Source: a virus
DNA: 43,606 bases
Virus record (IMG/VR): IMGVR_UViG_3300017788_000052
Location: 1-43,606 of that record
Reading direction: 5' to 3' (one strand)
Part shown: in pieces, positions 9,278-16,579 of the stretch
Layout: every line of letters begins with the position of its first letter
Numbering within the stretch: position 1 is the first letter of the stretch
Notes under the pieces: generated by a model
What the model was told of the DNA's origin: nothing
Seen by the model: the letters and a program-made list of their open reading frames with translations, nothing else
The model's database searches: none
Made by a program: the position numbers and the translations under genes

Positions 9278-10232
9278 TTAACTTTCCATTCCTCATTAAA
9301 ATAGCCTCTCTTTGTTTTTTCACTATAGAAGCCTCTGGTGTATTAGCCTTATTAACACGCCTAGCTTCTTCAGAATTTAATCCAACAACCTTGAAAACCT
9401 CCTGGGAATTCTTAACTTTATCGCTCATTCCCCCTGTTATATCTTCTTGTTCTGAACTTGTTTTTCTCTTCTTAGATTGCTTTATAAACCAACCATCTAA
9501 CAAAAAATCGTCACTTATTACGTCTGCTGTAGGACTCTCCATAGATTCATACACGTTATCATAGGTTTGTGACCAAGCTATCAGCATCCTTTGGGAACTA
9601 GTCATTTCTCTTTTTGGAAAGGAAAACCAACCCCTTTTAGTATTTTTTCTAATCCCCCACATAGTTTTCCAAGGCTCATTTTTACATATATCTCTTATGA
9701 TATCTTCATCTACTATATAACTGTAATATATGGGTAACACGTTCATCCTTATGTTTTCTTCATACTTATGCAGTTTTTTTGAGTTTTTAACAAAAGAAGT
9801 ATTCTCTATTATGTATACGGTTTTATCCGTATTGGCCATGCCCTCACAGGTATCTCTGTAGAATGCGGCCTTTTTCTCAAACAGTTCTTTTATTTTAAAC
9901 TCTACATCTTTAACTAGGGTTTTTGCCATCCTTAAAGAGTTTTTGTCGGACCTTCTTTCAAAGGCGTTAAGTTTAGTATCTTCTATCATTGTCCTAAACT
10001 TTTCTATTTCGTCATCGTCGCTCTTTGTCCAATATCCGGTTTCATTCATCCATTCTTCTAGGTCTAATTGTGTCATTAGGCCCCTATTTACATAACTCTC
10101 ATATCGGGAAATATAAAACTCGCAGGAGCGATAATAAACTTCTCTTGTTGGGGGTAATATTCTTATATTTTTATAGTCTACAACACCCCTAAGTATCCTA
10201 TAAAGAAAAAGCTCCCTATCTATATGATCCAT
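9270..10232 (-). CDS. tail-region protein of unknown function (320 aa), start codon inside a hairpin
   Basis: I do not recognise the family. The protein is mostly helical and rich in Lys, Glu and Tyr, with a Trp-containing middle (EPWKTMWGIRKNTKRGWFSF) and a charged C-terminus. No transmembrane or signal segment is visible. It follows the tail tube gene and precedes two small genes and the tape measure, so a role in tail assembly is likely. The start at 10232 has GAGG five bases upstream. Both the GAGG and the ATG lie in the loop of a terminator-like hairpin and within a 16-codon upstream ORF, so expression of this gene is probably controlled. Confidence 0.6.
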   Translation of the reverse strand: MDHIDRELFLYRILRGVVDYKNIRILPPTREVYYRSCEFYISRYESYVNRGLMTQLDLEEWMNETGYWTKSDDDEIEKFRTMIEDTKLNAFERRSDKNSLRMAKTLVKDVEFKIKELFEKKAAFYRDTCEGMANTDKTVYIIENTSFVKNSKKLHKYEENIRMNVLPIYYSYIVDEDIIRDICKNEPWKTMWGIRKNTKRGWFSFPKREMTSSQRMLIAWSQTYDNVYESMESPTADVISDDFLLDGWFIKQSKKRKTSSEQEDITGGMSDKVKNSQEVFKVVGLNSEEARRVNKANTPEASIVKKQREAILMRNGKLNE

Positions 10233-10252
10233 AGGGACCTCGACAGGGAGCT
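10201..10252 (-). terminator. terminator/attenuator hairpin over a start codon
   Basis: On the minus strand AGCTCCCT (10252-10245) pairs with AGGGAGCT (10217-10210), followed at once by TTTTTCTTT. The loop can form an inner GGTCC/GGATC hairpin, or alternatively CCCTAT can pair with the ATAGGG part of the same right arm, so mutually exclusive structures are possible. It lies just after the tail tube gene. It could end most transcripts there, as expected for a very abundant protein, and throttle the tail-assembly genes. Confidence 0.6.
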
Positions 10253-10266
10253 AAATCGTTTTTCAT
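10216..10266 (-). CDS. possible 16-codon leader peptide overlapping the next start
   Basis: ATG at 10266-10264 is preceded by AAAGGATTAAAT, a good ribosome site with six-base spacing. The frame encodes MKNDLAPCRGPYGSYR and stops at TAG 10218-10216, after passing over the start codon (10232) of the following gene in another frame. Its codons span the left arm and loop of the hairpin at 10210-10252. This is the geometry of a leader ORF that opens or closes a downstream start. The peptide itself has no recognised function, and its translation is inferred. Confidence 0.35.
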   Translation of the reverse strand: MKNDLAPCRGPYGSYR

Positions 10267-10294
10267 ATTTAATCCTTTGTGATCCTAAAAGTTA

Positions 10295-11503
10295 TTAAGT
10301 AAGGATATCAGTTACAATAGCTAGTTCTGGACCAGAATAAGGAATAACCCCACTACCTGGATCAGAAGGTGCTAAGATTCTTAAATCATTATAAGTTCTA
10401 TAGCTATAGCTTAGGCTAACATTACCCCCACCGGTATCTCCCCCACCATAAGAAACAGATTGTAGTTTATTCTTTCTTCCAAGATCAAAGTATGTACCAT
10501 CATGGATAGCTAATTTAATTGTTTCTTCTTTAGTATTATCGCCTCTATAAGGAGTTAGTGCAAGAGCAGGGTCTCCAGCTTCTAGGGCATTAATAAAGTC
10601 TCCGGATGTAGCAATAACTTCAAAATCACAAGTAACTTCGACGGTAGGATTAGAAGCTTTATAGTAAGGTTCTTTTCTTCCTAACTCAAAAATATCTTCT
10701 CTACCAAAGTCAGCGGAAATACTAATGCTTTGAATATGAACTTTTGGCTGTCCATTAGGATAGACTCCTGTATATGCATTACCATTTCCTGTTACACCAA
10801 CACCAAAAATAGATACAGGAATTTCAGACATATCAAGCCTGAAGTATTGTCTTCGTTGTACACCACCTTTGAATCTATTAAAGGCTTCTGTAGAATCACC
10901 AGCATTTGCTAAAGTTCTATTTAAATCTAGGTTAGTAGGATAATCCCCTGAACCACCGATCATAAATGTTGCATCAGTAACAGCAGTACCAGTTAGACCT
11001 AAAGGATTTGTAGGATTTTCACTAAACCATTGTTTTGAATTACCTACAAGTGTTACAGATTCTGTAAAATTACCATCTGTAGAAAAATTATAAGAAATAT
11101 TTCCAACATACATGCCTGAGCAATAAACTTCTACTGGGGCAACACCAGTAACAAATTCTTTGTCATCTGGATAAATACCAAGACTCAAACAAGACCTTGC
11201 TTTTGATCTAGCTTGTAGATTAGTACCATTTGAGTTTTTTGTAGCCATGTGATAGATCAGTGGATATCCATCAAAAACCTTCTCTAAAGTAACTTCTACT
11301 TCAGCAATGTTTTCAATGTTTTGATAAACTTGGCTCATAGCATATTCAAAAACTGTATCAATTGGAAACTGAGTATTAATACCAGCACTTTGAATACCAT
11401 GCATTAATGTAACAGCATCACCATTGATAGTCGTACCATCTTTATTATAACATGGTTTGATACCTACAGCTTGGCAAGCATAAATTATTCTAAAATTAGA
11501 CAT
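10295..11503 (-). CDS. probable major tail tube protein
   Basis: A 402-aa beta-rich protein with few long helices, Gly/Asn loops and repeated strand patterns (VEVTLEKVFDGYPL, VEVYCSGMYVGNISYNF, VTCDFEVIATSGDF). The pattern fits tail tube proteins, and the position before the tail-assembly genes and tape measure supports it. No tail sheath gene is visible next to it, so the window gives no evidence for a contractile tail. The start has GGAGAA eight bases upstream. A GTGTATAAT element lies 39 bases upstream of the start, and a terminator-like hairpin follows the gene, which would give a separate strong transcript. Confidence 0.6.
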   Translation of the reverse strand: MSNFRIIYACQAVGIKPCYNKDGTTINGDAVTLMHGIQSAGINTQFPIDTVFEYAMSQVYQNIENIAEVEVTLEKVFDGYPLIYHMATKNSNGTNLQARSKARSCLSLGIYPDDKEFVTGVAPVEVYCSGMYVGNISYNFSTDGNFTESVTLVGNSKQWFSENPTNPLGLTGTAVTDATFMIGGSGDYPTNLDLNRTLANAGDSTEAFNRFKGGVQRRQYFRLDMSEIPVSIFGVGVTGNGNAYTGVYPNGQPKVHIQSISISADFGREDIFELGRKEPYYKASNPTVEVTCDFEVIATSGDFINALEAGDPALALTPYRGDNTKEETIKLAIHDGTYFDLGRKNKLQSVSYGGGDTGGGNVSLSYSYRTYNDLRILAPSDPGSGVIPYSGPELAIVTDILT

Positions 11504-11541
11504 ATTCGAATTCTCCGTTTTTAAAAACTAAATTTCATTGT

Positions 11542-11550
11542 ATTATACAC
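11542..11550 (-). promoter_or_regulatory. GTGTATAAT element upstream of the tail tube gene
   Basis: The minus strand reads GTGTATAATAC just after the stop of the preceding gene and 39 bases before the tail tube start. The same nonamer, or a one- or two-base variant, occurs in four other gaps (14013, 29950, 32999, 35036). The best -35 candidate here is TTGAGG with a 19-base spacer, which is weak. It is a candidate -10 element of a phage promoter class. Confidence 0.45.
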
Positions 11551-11551
11551 A

Positions 11552-12514
11552 TTATATATTGTATTTCCTCAAGTCTAGCATCATCCTAACGACCCCAGAT
11601 TTAAAGAAAGCCCTCTTAAAATTACTCTTAATACTACTAGTATTGTAAGATTGTGCCTTATAGCCTGGGTAAGAAACTATTAATTCTCTATAGTTTTTGG
11701 CATTTTGCCTCAATTTACCGTTATTTAAGAACGGAAAGCCATCATCTAAAATCATAAAATTCTTATTATAAAAATATATAGTTCTATCATTTTGGAAGCT
11801 AATTATATCCATAAGGCGTTCACACATATCATCTGTAGAAGCAAAACAGTAGAAAAATACATCAAAATGTAGTATTTGTCCTCCACCTAGCTGTAATCCG
11901 GACTGTTTTCTTTCTGGAGAATCTATGCATATAAGTGGCATTCTATAGTCAAATTCGCTAACTTCGTCTCCAATATTTCTTATAGATTCTAAAACATCAG
12001 AACCTCGAACACTTATCCATTTGAACGAATGTTCTACTTGAACTTTGCTAGTTAAAGCGATAGGATTCTTAAAAACTACTTGGCCATTATTGTAATCTAT
12101 AAAGTGCTCGTATTGACCAGTAACTCCGGATGGGTAAAATACATTATTTACATATATTCCGGAAACCTTTATAGGTTCAGAAACCTCAGAAGCAACAGAT
12201 ACGCCACTCTCCCAAACCCAATTATCATGTAATCCATACCATATTAAACCTTTAGGTATAGCTTGGTTGTTTAGCGGACTCATTAGGCTAGCGTCTGTAG
12301 ATAGTTTTACATCTTTTTTCGTGTAAAAATCAAAAGGCTCTGGACCGTATTGGTTTATCAAAGATGAAACCGTTTGATTTCGTTGTACATTAAAAAAATT
12401 ATCTTTATTAAGTAGACCCCAATCGAAGAATGAAATAAGGTTATCCTCTACTTCATTGTATGCTGTATTATACTTTACAGAAGCTATACCTTTTAGTTCT
12501 GGAGAGTCATTCAT
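11552..12514 (-). CDS. neck/tail-completion protein candidate (320 aa)
   Basis: Not recognised by family. It has a beta-rich first half with Gly/Ser turns (VSGIYVNNVFYPSGVTGQY) and a basic C-terminus (SNFKRAFFKSGVVRMMLDLR). It starts at a TAATG junction with the previous gene and is the last gene before the tail tube, a position often held by tail completion or terminator proteins. That role is inferred from order only. Confidence 0.5.
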   Translation of the reverse strand: MNDSPELKGIASVKYNTAYNEVEDNLISFFDWGLLNKDNFFNVQRNQTVSSLINQYGPEPFDFYTKKDVKLSTDASLMSPLNNQAIPKGLIWYGLHDNWVWESGVSVASEVSEPIKVSGIYVNNVFYPSGVTGQYEHFIDYNNGQVVFKNPIALTSKVQVEHSFKWISVRGSDVLESIRNIGDEVSEFDYRMPLICIDSPERKQSGLQLGGGQILHFDVFFYCFASTDDMCERLMDIISFQNDRTIYFYNKNFMILDDGFPFLNNGKLRQNAKNYRELIVSYPGYKAQSYNTSSIKSNFKRAFFKSGVVRMMLDLRKYNI

Positions 12515-13152
12515 TACAAATACCTACTTAAAACATTCTGTATATCTGAATCATTATTCGGGTCTTGAAAAGCCCTTACTATAAAATTATTTGTAGGCGT
12601 ACCAGAATAAGTATAAGGAACTCCCCAAGCACCACGCTTAACCATAATACCACCTGTTGATCTACCCTTACCTTCTATTGGTTTGAAATGATAGCCCAAT
12701 ACTATAGGTACTAAGCCAAAATTTAAAATCCAATCCATCCAGTGTAAAACAACGCCTTTTTCGGTAACAATAAATCCCTCTGGCATTTCTAAAAACTCTG
12801 TAAAAGCATAGTTGCCAAAATTCATTGATAAAGTACCAAGATTTGCACTATTTAAATTCTTTATGTTTATAGAAAAAGACCTTGCTGCGGCAGAGCATAT
12901 TTTGTTTACTATAAAAGATTCTTCTCCAATTGGTATACCAAGTTGCGGCCCTAAATTACCCGCTGGACCCAATAGTATATCTTGCATTTCTGGTTGCTTA
13001 AAAACCCAATTAAATATTAGTTGTCTTATATCCGCTATTATTAAATTCTTCTTTTTATTAAGTAGCCTGTTTATAAAAAACCCTACACTTTCTTCTATTC
13101 TATTTTTAATACTACTACTACTATCTTTAATTCTTATACTTATATTAGTCAT
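12514..13152 (-). CDS. neck protein candidate (212 aa)
   Basis: An unrecognised protein with an N-terminal basic helix, a Pro/Gly-rich centre (LLGPAGNLGPQLGIPIGEES) and a hydrophobic stretch (MDWILNFGLVPIVLGYHF). The frame remains open four codons upstream to a TTG at 13164. I prefer the ATG at 13152, because it forms a TAATG junction with the preceding stop and has GGGA six bases upstream that would otherwise lie inside the coding region. Its place between the 148-aa protein and the tail tube suggests the head-tail connection. Confidence 0.5.
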   Translation of the reverse strand: MTNISIRIKDSSSSIKNRIEESVGFFINRLLNKKKNLIIADIRQLIFNWVFKQPEMQDILLGPAGNLGPQLGIPIGEESFIVNKICSAAARSFSINIKNLNSANLGTLSMNFGNYAFTEFLEMPEGFIVTEKGVVLHWMDWILNFGLVPIVLGYHFKPIEGKGRSTGGIMVKRGAWGVPYTYSGTPTNNFIVRAFQDPNNDSDIQNVLSRYL

Positions 13153-13598
13153 TAGTATTCCCAAATAGTTAAAACATATTTGTCACTATTAAAGCTATGC
13201 GGTATTTGTTTAGCCGACATAGTTAGTTTATAAACATCTGTACTATTTTTAAATTCTGCATAAATAGCGTCTTTTATCTTTTCGTAATCTGTTATCTTTG
13301 AGAGCATTAATAGGCCATTATCAGGAATAGTAATATCGCCCACTATTCTATTCCACTCTTTTCTTTTCCAGTATAATTTAACCTTTATTGTTTCCGAAGT
13401 ATCTTCTTCCAGATAAAATCTAGAGGGTTCTTTACCCTTTATATTAACCGAATTAAAAATATTGTTCTCGATAAGGCTTTCGTCGCTTTTAATTCTACGA
13501 TAAAAGAATTCGACCTCTGAGCCGAAAATATCGTAGGATTGATCGGCCAATTCTTTCCAAATGGTTTTTAGGGAGTTTACTTCGTCGTCAGTAATCAT
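13152..13598 (-). CDS. head-tail joining protein candidate (148 aa)
   Basis: An acidic alpha/beta protein of a size typical of head-closure or tail-terminator proteins, but with no motif that decides between them. It is the first gene after the 161-base gap at 13599-13759 and is coupled to the next gene by TAATG. Any 5' leader transcribed through the gap would be antisense to the predicted plus-strand RNA at 13675-13750. Confidence 0.45.
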   Translation of the reverse strand: MITDDEVNSLKTIWKELADQSYDIFGSEVEFFYRRIKSDESLIENNIFNSVNIKGKEPSRFYLEEDTSETIKVKLYWKRKEWNRIVGDITIPDNGLLMLSKITDYEKIKDAIYAEFKNSTDVYKLTMSAKQIPHSFNSDKYVLTIWEY

Positions 13599-13639
13599 AA
13601 ACTATTTTCCGAAAAATTTGGTCTACATGGGTAAAACAC

Positions 13640-13668
13640 TTGACAAACCGAGTTTTTAACAATATAAT
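13640..13668 (+). promoter_or_regulatory. perfect sigma70 consensus promoter facing no gene
   Basis: TTGACA at 13640-13645, a 17-base spacer and TATAAT at 13663-13668: both hexamers match the consensus exactly with optimal spacing. It points right, against every gene in the window. Transcription would start near 13675. Confidence 0.75.
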
Positions 13669-13674
13669 TCTTTA

Positions 13675-13750
13675 TCTAATAATTAATTATAGAGAATCAA
13701 AGGATTAAATTACGAATTAAGCGGCGCTATTTATATCGCCGTTTTTATTT
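13675..13750 (+). ncRNA. predicted small RNA of about 75 nt
   Basis: The segment runs from the expected start of the perfect plus-strand promoter to the T-run of an intrinsic terminator. No start codon follows its AAAGGA sequence at a usable distance, so a peptide is unlikely. It would be complementary to the leader of any minus-strand transcript entering the 148-aa neck gene. The promoter and terminator are read directly; the RNA is inferred. Confidence 0.5.
13719..13750 (+). terminator. intrinsic terminator of the plus-strand RNA
   Basis: CGGCG (13722-13726) pairs with CGCCG (13737-13741) around a 10-base AT loop. The stem can extend by G-T, A-T and A-T pairs, and TTTTTATTT follows. Read on the minus strand the hairpin is followed by CTTAATT, a poor U-tract, so it works better for plus-strand transcripts. 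Confidence 0.65.
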
Positions 13751-13753
13751 ATA
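13728..13753 (-). promoter_or_regulatory. two TATAAATA octamers (late-promoter-like)
   Basis: The minus strand carries TATAAATA at 13753-13746 and again at 13735-13728, 18 bases apart, upstream of the 148-aa neck gene. TATAAATA is the T4 late promoter core read by the sigma-like gp55, and this phage encodes a small sigma-region-2-like protein. In AT-rich DNA the octamer also occurs by chance (there is one inside the tape measure near 7480), so this is tentative. Confidence 0.25.
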
Positions 13754-13759
13754 TAGAAT

Positions 13760-13975
13760 CTAATAGATTCCAGACCCTCCCCAGAACCATTGATCTTTCC
13801 AAACTGGCTCAGGAGACTCTTTAACAAAGAGATTTATTTGGGGTTTTAGGACATCTAGCTCGATCTCACTTTTAATACTGGCTTTCCCAAAATTTATAAC
13901 AACAGAACCTTGTGGTTCCTTATCATAAGATAATGGATAATTTCCAGAGGTTTTTGGGTTTATATAGTACGCCAT
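13760..13975 (-). CDS. small protein of unknown function (71 aa)
   Basis: A short protein with an N-terminal NPKTSG segment, a beta middle (GSVVINFGKASIKSEIEL) and an aromatic end (WKDQWFWGGSGIY). It has GAGAG eight bases before the ATG and a GTGTATAAT element 38 bases upstream. It is the last gene before the 161-base gap. The Gly/Trp-rich end suggests a small virion component, but I recognise no family. Confidence 0.5.
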   Translation of the reverse strand: MAYYINPKTSGNYPLSYDKEPQGSVVINFGKASIKSEIELDVLKPQINLFVKESPEPVWKDQWFWGGSGIY

Positions 13976-14012
13976 ATTATTCTCTCATCTATTAAAAATA
14001 TTAAATATATTT

Positions 14013-14021
14013 GAATTATAC
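14013..14021 (-). promoter_or_regulatory. GTGTATAAT element upstream of the 71-aa gene
   Basis: The minus strand reads TATAGTGTATAATTC, overlapping the last codons and stop of the preceding gene. The start codon of the 71-aa gene lies 38 bases downstream, nearly the same spacing as at the tail tube gene (39). No good -35 hexamer is seen. Confidence 0.45.
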
Positions 14022-15086
14022 ACTATAAACAGTAAGATATTCGGGTCTATAATTGTCTGCATTAGCACCTTCCCATTCATCTATTTTGTCTTTATATCGG
14101 ACATAAGAAGTTCCTACCGTGTAGTCGCCTTCATACTCTTCCATTAAAGAAACACTAGTTTCTTTAGTAATAAGAACATATCTATCACCATAAAAAAATC
14201 CTTTCACATGCCCTGAATCACCAAGTATAGATCTATCTGACCAAATACTATTTGGAGGGTTTAGATACGTTTTTAAACGATAATTTGGTCCTAAATTTTC
14301 ATTTTTAAAGGAATATGTAAAATCATATACTCCATTTGGTACCCCCCAACCTTGAACAAGACTATTAGGTGGTTCATAAGTTATACCAAACGTTTGACAA
14401 TTACATCTTCTATATTGGGTATGCATAGTACAAAAAGGGTCATAAATTATATTTTTAGTGTTTGTATAATTTCCATTATATTTATTATTAGTATTATTTG
14501 CAATAAAATGATGTAATGGATATCCTATAAACATAGCTGGTACAATACTAGATGGTACATCTGAATCTAGTCTTACAAGACCACTATCATTGCCAGGAGA
14601 GGGACTACCAAATAATGAATATCTATCGACAATATCTCTATAAACCCTCTGATTATTTTCATCTAAAAACAATACTTTTGTACCAATGCTAGGTATAGTA
14701 GAGTGATACTGATATACCATGTGCTTTTTTGTTATTAAAAACCCTCTATGCCCCCATTTTCTTTGATGCGAATTCCATACAGGGATACAAGTAAAGGGTT
14801 TTTTATTTGTAACCCAATGTTTTGTATTATATAATATACTAGATGGTAGCTGATAATCATATTGAGCATTAAATTGAAAGAAATCTAATACTGTCCCAGA
14901 ATTATCTTTATACAAATACGTTATACTACCATTATTATAATCTGCACCATTTATATAACCAATCATAGTATTATAAATGGTTTTATATACGCTTTTCATA
15001 GATGCTGATTCATATACATCGCCGTTTTTAACGTATGCAGTAATATCTTCTATTTTCTGTAAAGACCTTGCAGATTTAATTAACAC
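14016..15086 (-). CDS. trypsin-like serine protease domain protein, virion candidate
   Basis: This 356-aa protein appears to hold a chymotrypsin-fold protease. H122 lies in FLITKKHMVYQYHS, placed like the TAAHC histidine. An Asp (D167, or D174 in LVRLDSDVP) precedes a strand as in the D-x-A-L-x-L motif. S291 lies in ILGDSGHVKGFFYGDRYVLI, the classical GDSG followed by two strands. The order H-D-S and the spacing fit family S1-like peptidases. The first 90 residues are a separate helical region. A few Cys residues (219, 228, 230) sit between D and S. It starts with GTG at a TAGTG junction, GGAGAT upstream, within the fibre cassette. It may process fibres or host surface proteins; catalysis is inferred from motifs. 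Confidence 0.6.
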   Translation of the reverse strand: MLIKSARSLQKIEDITAYVKNGDVYESASMKSVYKTIYNTMIGYINGADYNNGSITYLYKDNSGTVLDFFQFNAQYDYQLPSSILYNTKHWVTNKKPFTCIPVWNSHQRKWGHRGFLITKKHMVYQYHSTIPSIGTKVLFLDENNQRVYRDIVDRYSLFGSPSPGNDSGLVRLDSDVPSSIVPAMFIGYPLHHFIANNTNNKYNGNYTNTKNIIYDPFCTMHTQYRRCNCQTFGITYEPPNSLVQGWGVPNGVYDFTYSFKNENLGPNYRLKTYLNPPNSIWSDRSILGDSGHVKGFFYGDRYVLITKETSVSLMEEYEGDYTVGTSYVRYKDKIDEWEGANADNYRPEYLTVYSV

Positions 15087-16579
15087 TATTCTAAATCTCC
15101 TGTTATAATCACATCAAGTCCACCATAAGGAGATAATAGTGCCTGAGAGTATCTACCTTTTGTTCTAGTATAATTATTTAGATTTCTTGGAATTTGAGTA
15201 CCACTTGCAAAAATTATATCTCCTGACCCCATTTGAACAACCCTGGTGTCTTTAGTTAAATCATATAGATACATAGTTATATCTTGAACGCCATTATATA
15301 CTAAATTCAATCCAGAATCTTCAAATGATGTTACATAATTAAACGGGCCGCCCTCTGGTATTATTAAAGTCTTATCTATATTCATATCTTGTATAAGATT
15401 CAAATAATAATAATTATCATTTTCTCTATAGACTATTTTTGGTATAGAAGCATCATCCACAAATGTAAAACAATTTTTTTTCATAGCGCCACCGGCTATA
15501 AGACCGCTTAAACTATAAAATGCGGCGCTAATATTAACTAATCCTGAAGAATCTATATGTATATATCCATTAGAAAGACATCCAGTAATATCATTTTTTA
15601 TGCCATTAGCTATTATTAAGGAATTATCTCCAGAAACAATAATATTATTACCTATTAGTAAACTACCTTTACCATTTAAATAACAATTATTTCCATAAGA
15701 AGTGCTATCATCACCAACTACTAAAGCCCTAAACCCAAATGAAGACGAATGTTTTCCAACGGCCCCATTAAAAATTCCGCATGTAAAAGAATCATTACTT
15801 ATTACATTATCTATACCAAAACTTATACCATTTCCGCTAGATTGTATTAAATCATCAAAATTAGAACTATATATTTTAAAAATATCATTTTCAGAATAGC
15901 TGACAGAACTTAATCTTATAAAATCACTTCTACTTTGTTTTGTAGTCCCCAAAATAAAAGGCTCTTGCATTATTCCACTATTAAAATAGTCAATATCTGC
16001 ACAATAAAAATCTGGGCCACACGGATTAGTAAGCTGTATATAAGTATTGACCCCACTATGACTAATATCAAAATCAAAATCCCCGCTAACAATAGTATCA
16101 CCCTGTAAATTAGAAAACCTCAAAGGAATTAAATTACCGCTACTATTCTCAAAATACAATTCTCCACTAACTGACCTTATATAGGCAACACCACTCCCTA
16201 ATACCTTTAAAGGTCCCCCTGATATAATATTTTTTTCGTTAAAAACTGCTATAGAATTTTGAGTGTTATCTTGTTGGGTTGTTATAGAATAATCACCAGG
16301 AATAGTACAAAAGATAGTTTTCTGACCATTCGGTAAATCAAGTTTTTGATTAATTATAGAACTATATATTACAGTATCCCTAGATAGTGTATTATTGGAA
16401 TTATACGTTCCAATACCTATCTCATAGCCACCATTATATAGTAGAAAATAATAAGTTTCGTCTCCATTACTCATAAAAGACGAAAACGTTGTAAATCCAG
16501 TTACAGCGCCCTGAAGTAGTATAGGGTCTAAACCTACAGAAGAAGTTAATTCTCTTGCTCTATTATTTATTTTCAACAT
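15086..16579 (-). CDS. fibre-like protein with shared N-terminal module and YadA-like head repeats
   Basis: A 497-aa protein. The first 105 residues form the module also found at the start of the 319-aa and 524-aa proteins: N-R-x-x-E-T, L-Q-G-A-V-T-G-F, a GD..YY strand, Y-E-I-G-x-G-T-Y and SRD-x-V. This resembles a known phage minor-tail/fibre N-terminus. Residues about 265-345 are short repeats of the trimeric-adhesin head type (GKHSSSFGFRALVVGDDSTS, then SYGNN and LLIGNN). The C-terminus is beta-rich. It is probably a trimeric fibre fixed to the virion by its N-terminus. Confidence 0.6.
   Translation of the reverse strand: MLKINNRARELTSSVGLDPILLQGAVTGFTTFSSFMSNGDETYYFLLYNGGYEIGIGTYNSNNTLSRDTVIYSSIINQKLDLPNGQKTIFCTIPGDYSITTQQDNTQNSIAVFNEKNIISGGPLKVLGSGVAYIRSVSGELYFENSSGNLIPLRFSNLQGDTIVSGDFDFDISHSGVNTYIQLTNPCGPDFYCADIDYFNSGIMQEPFILGTTKQSRSDFIRLSSVSYSENDIFKIYSSNFDDLIQSSGNGISFGIDNVISNDSFTCGIFNGAVGKHSSSFGFRALVVGDDSTSYGNNCYLNGKGSLLIGNNIIVSGDNSLIIANGIKNDITGCLSNGYIHIDSSGLVNISAAFYSLSGLIAGGAMKKNCFTFVDDASIPKIVYRENDNYYYLNLIQDMNIDKTLIIPEGGPFNYVTSFEDSGLNLVYNGVQDITMYLYDLTKDTRVVQMGSGDIIFASGTQIPRNLNNYTRTKGRYSQALLSPYGGLDVIITGDLE

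Noticed and set aside
13152-13164. Upstream TTG start for the 212-aa neck protein.
   Set aside because: The ATG four codons later forms a TAATG junction and uses GGGA as ribosome site; the TTG would place that site inside the gene.
14393-14430. TTGACA on the plus strand inside the trypsin-like gene.
   Set aside because: The 17-base position is GGGTAT, not a -10 element, and no terminator or gene follows.
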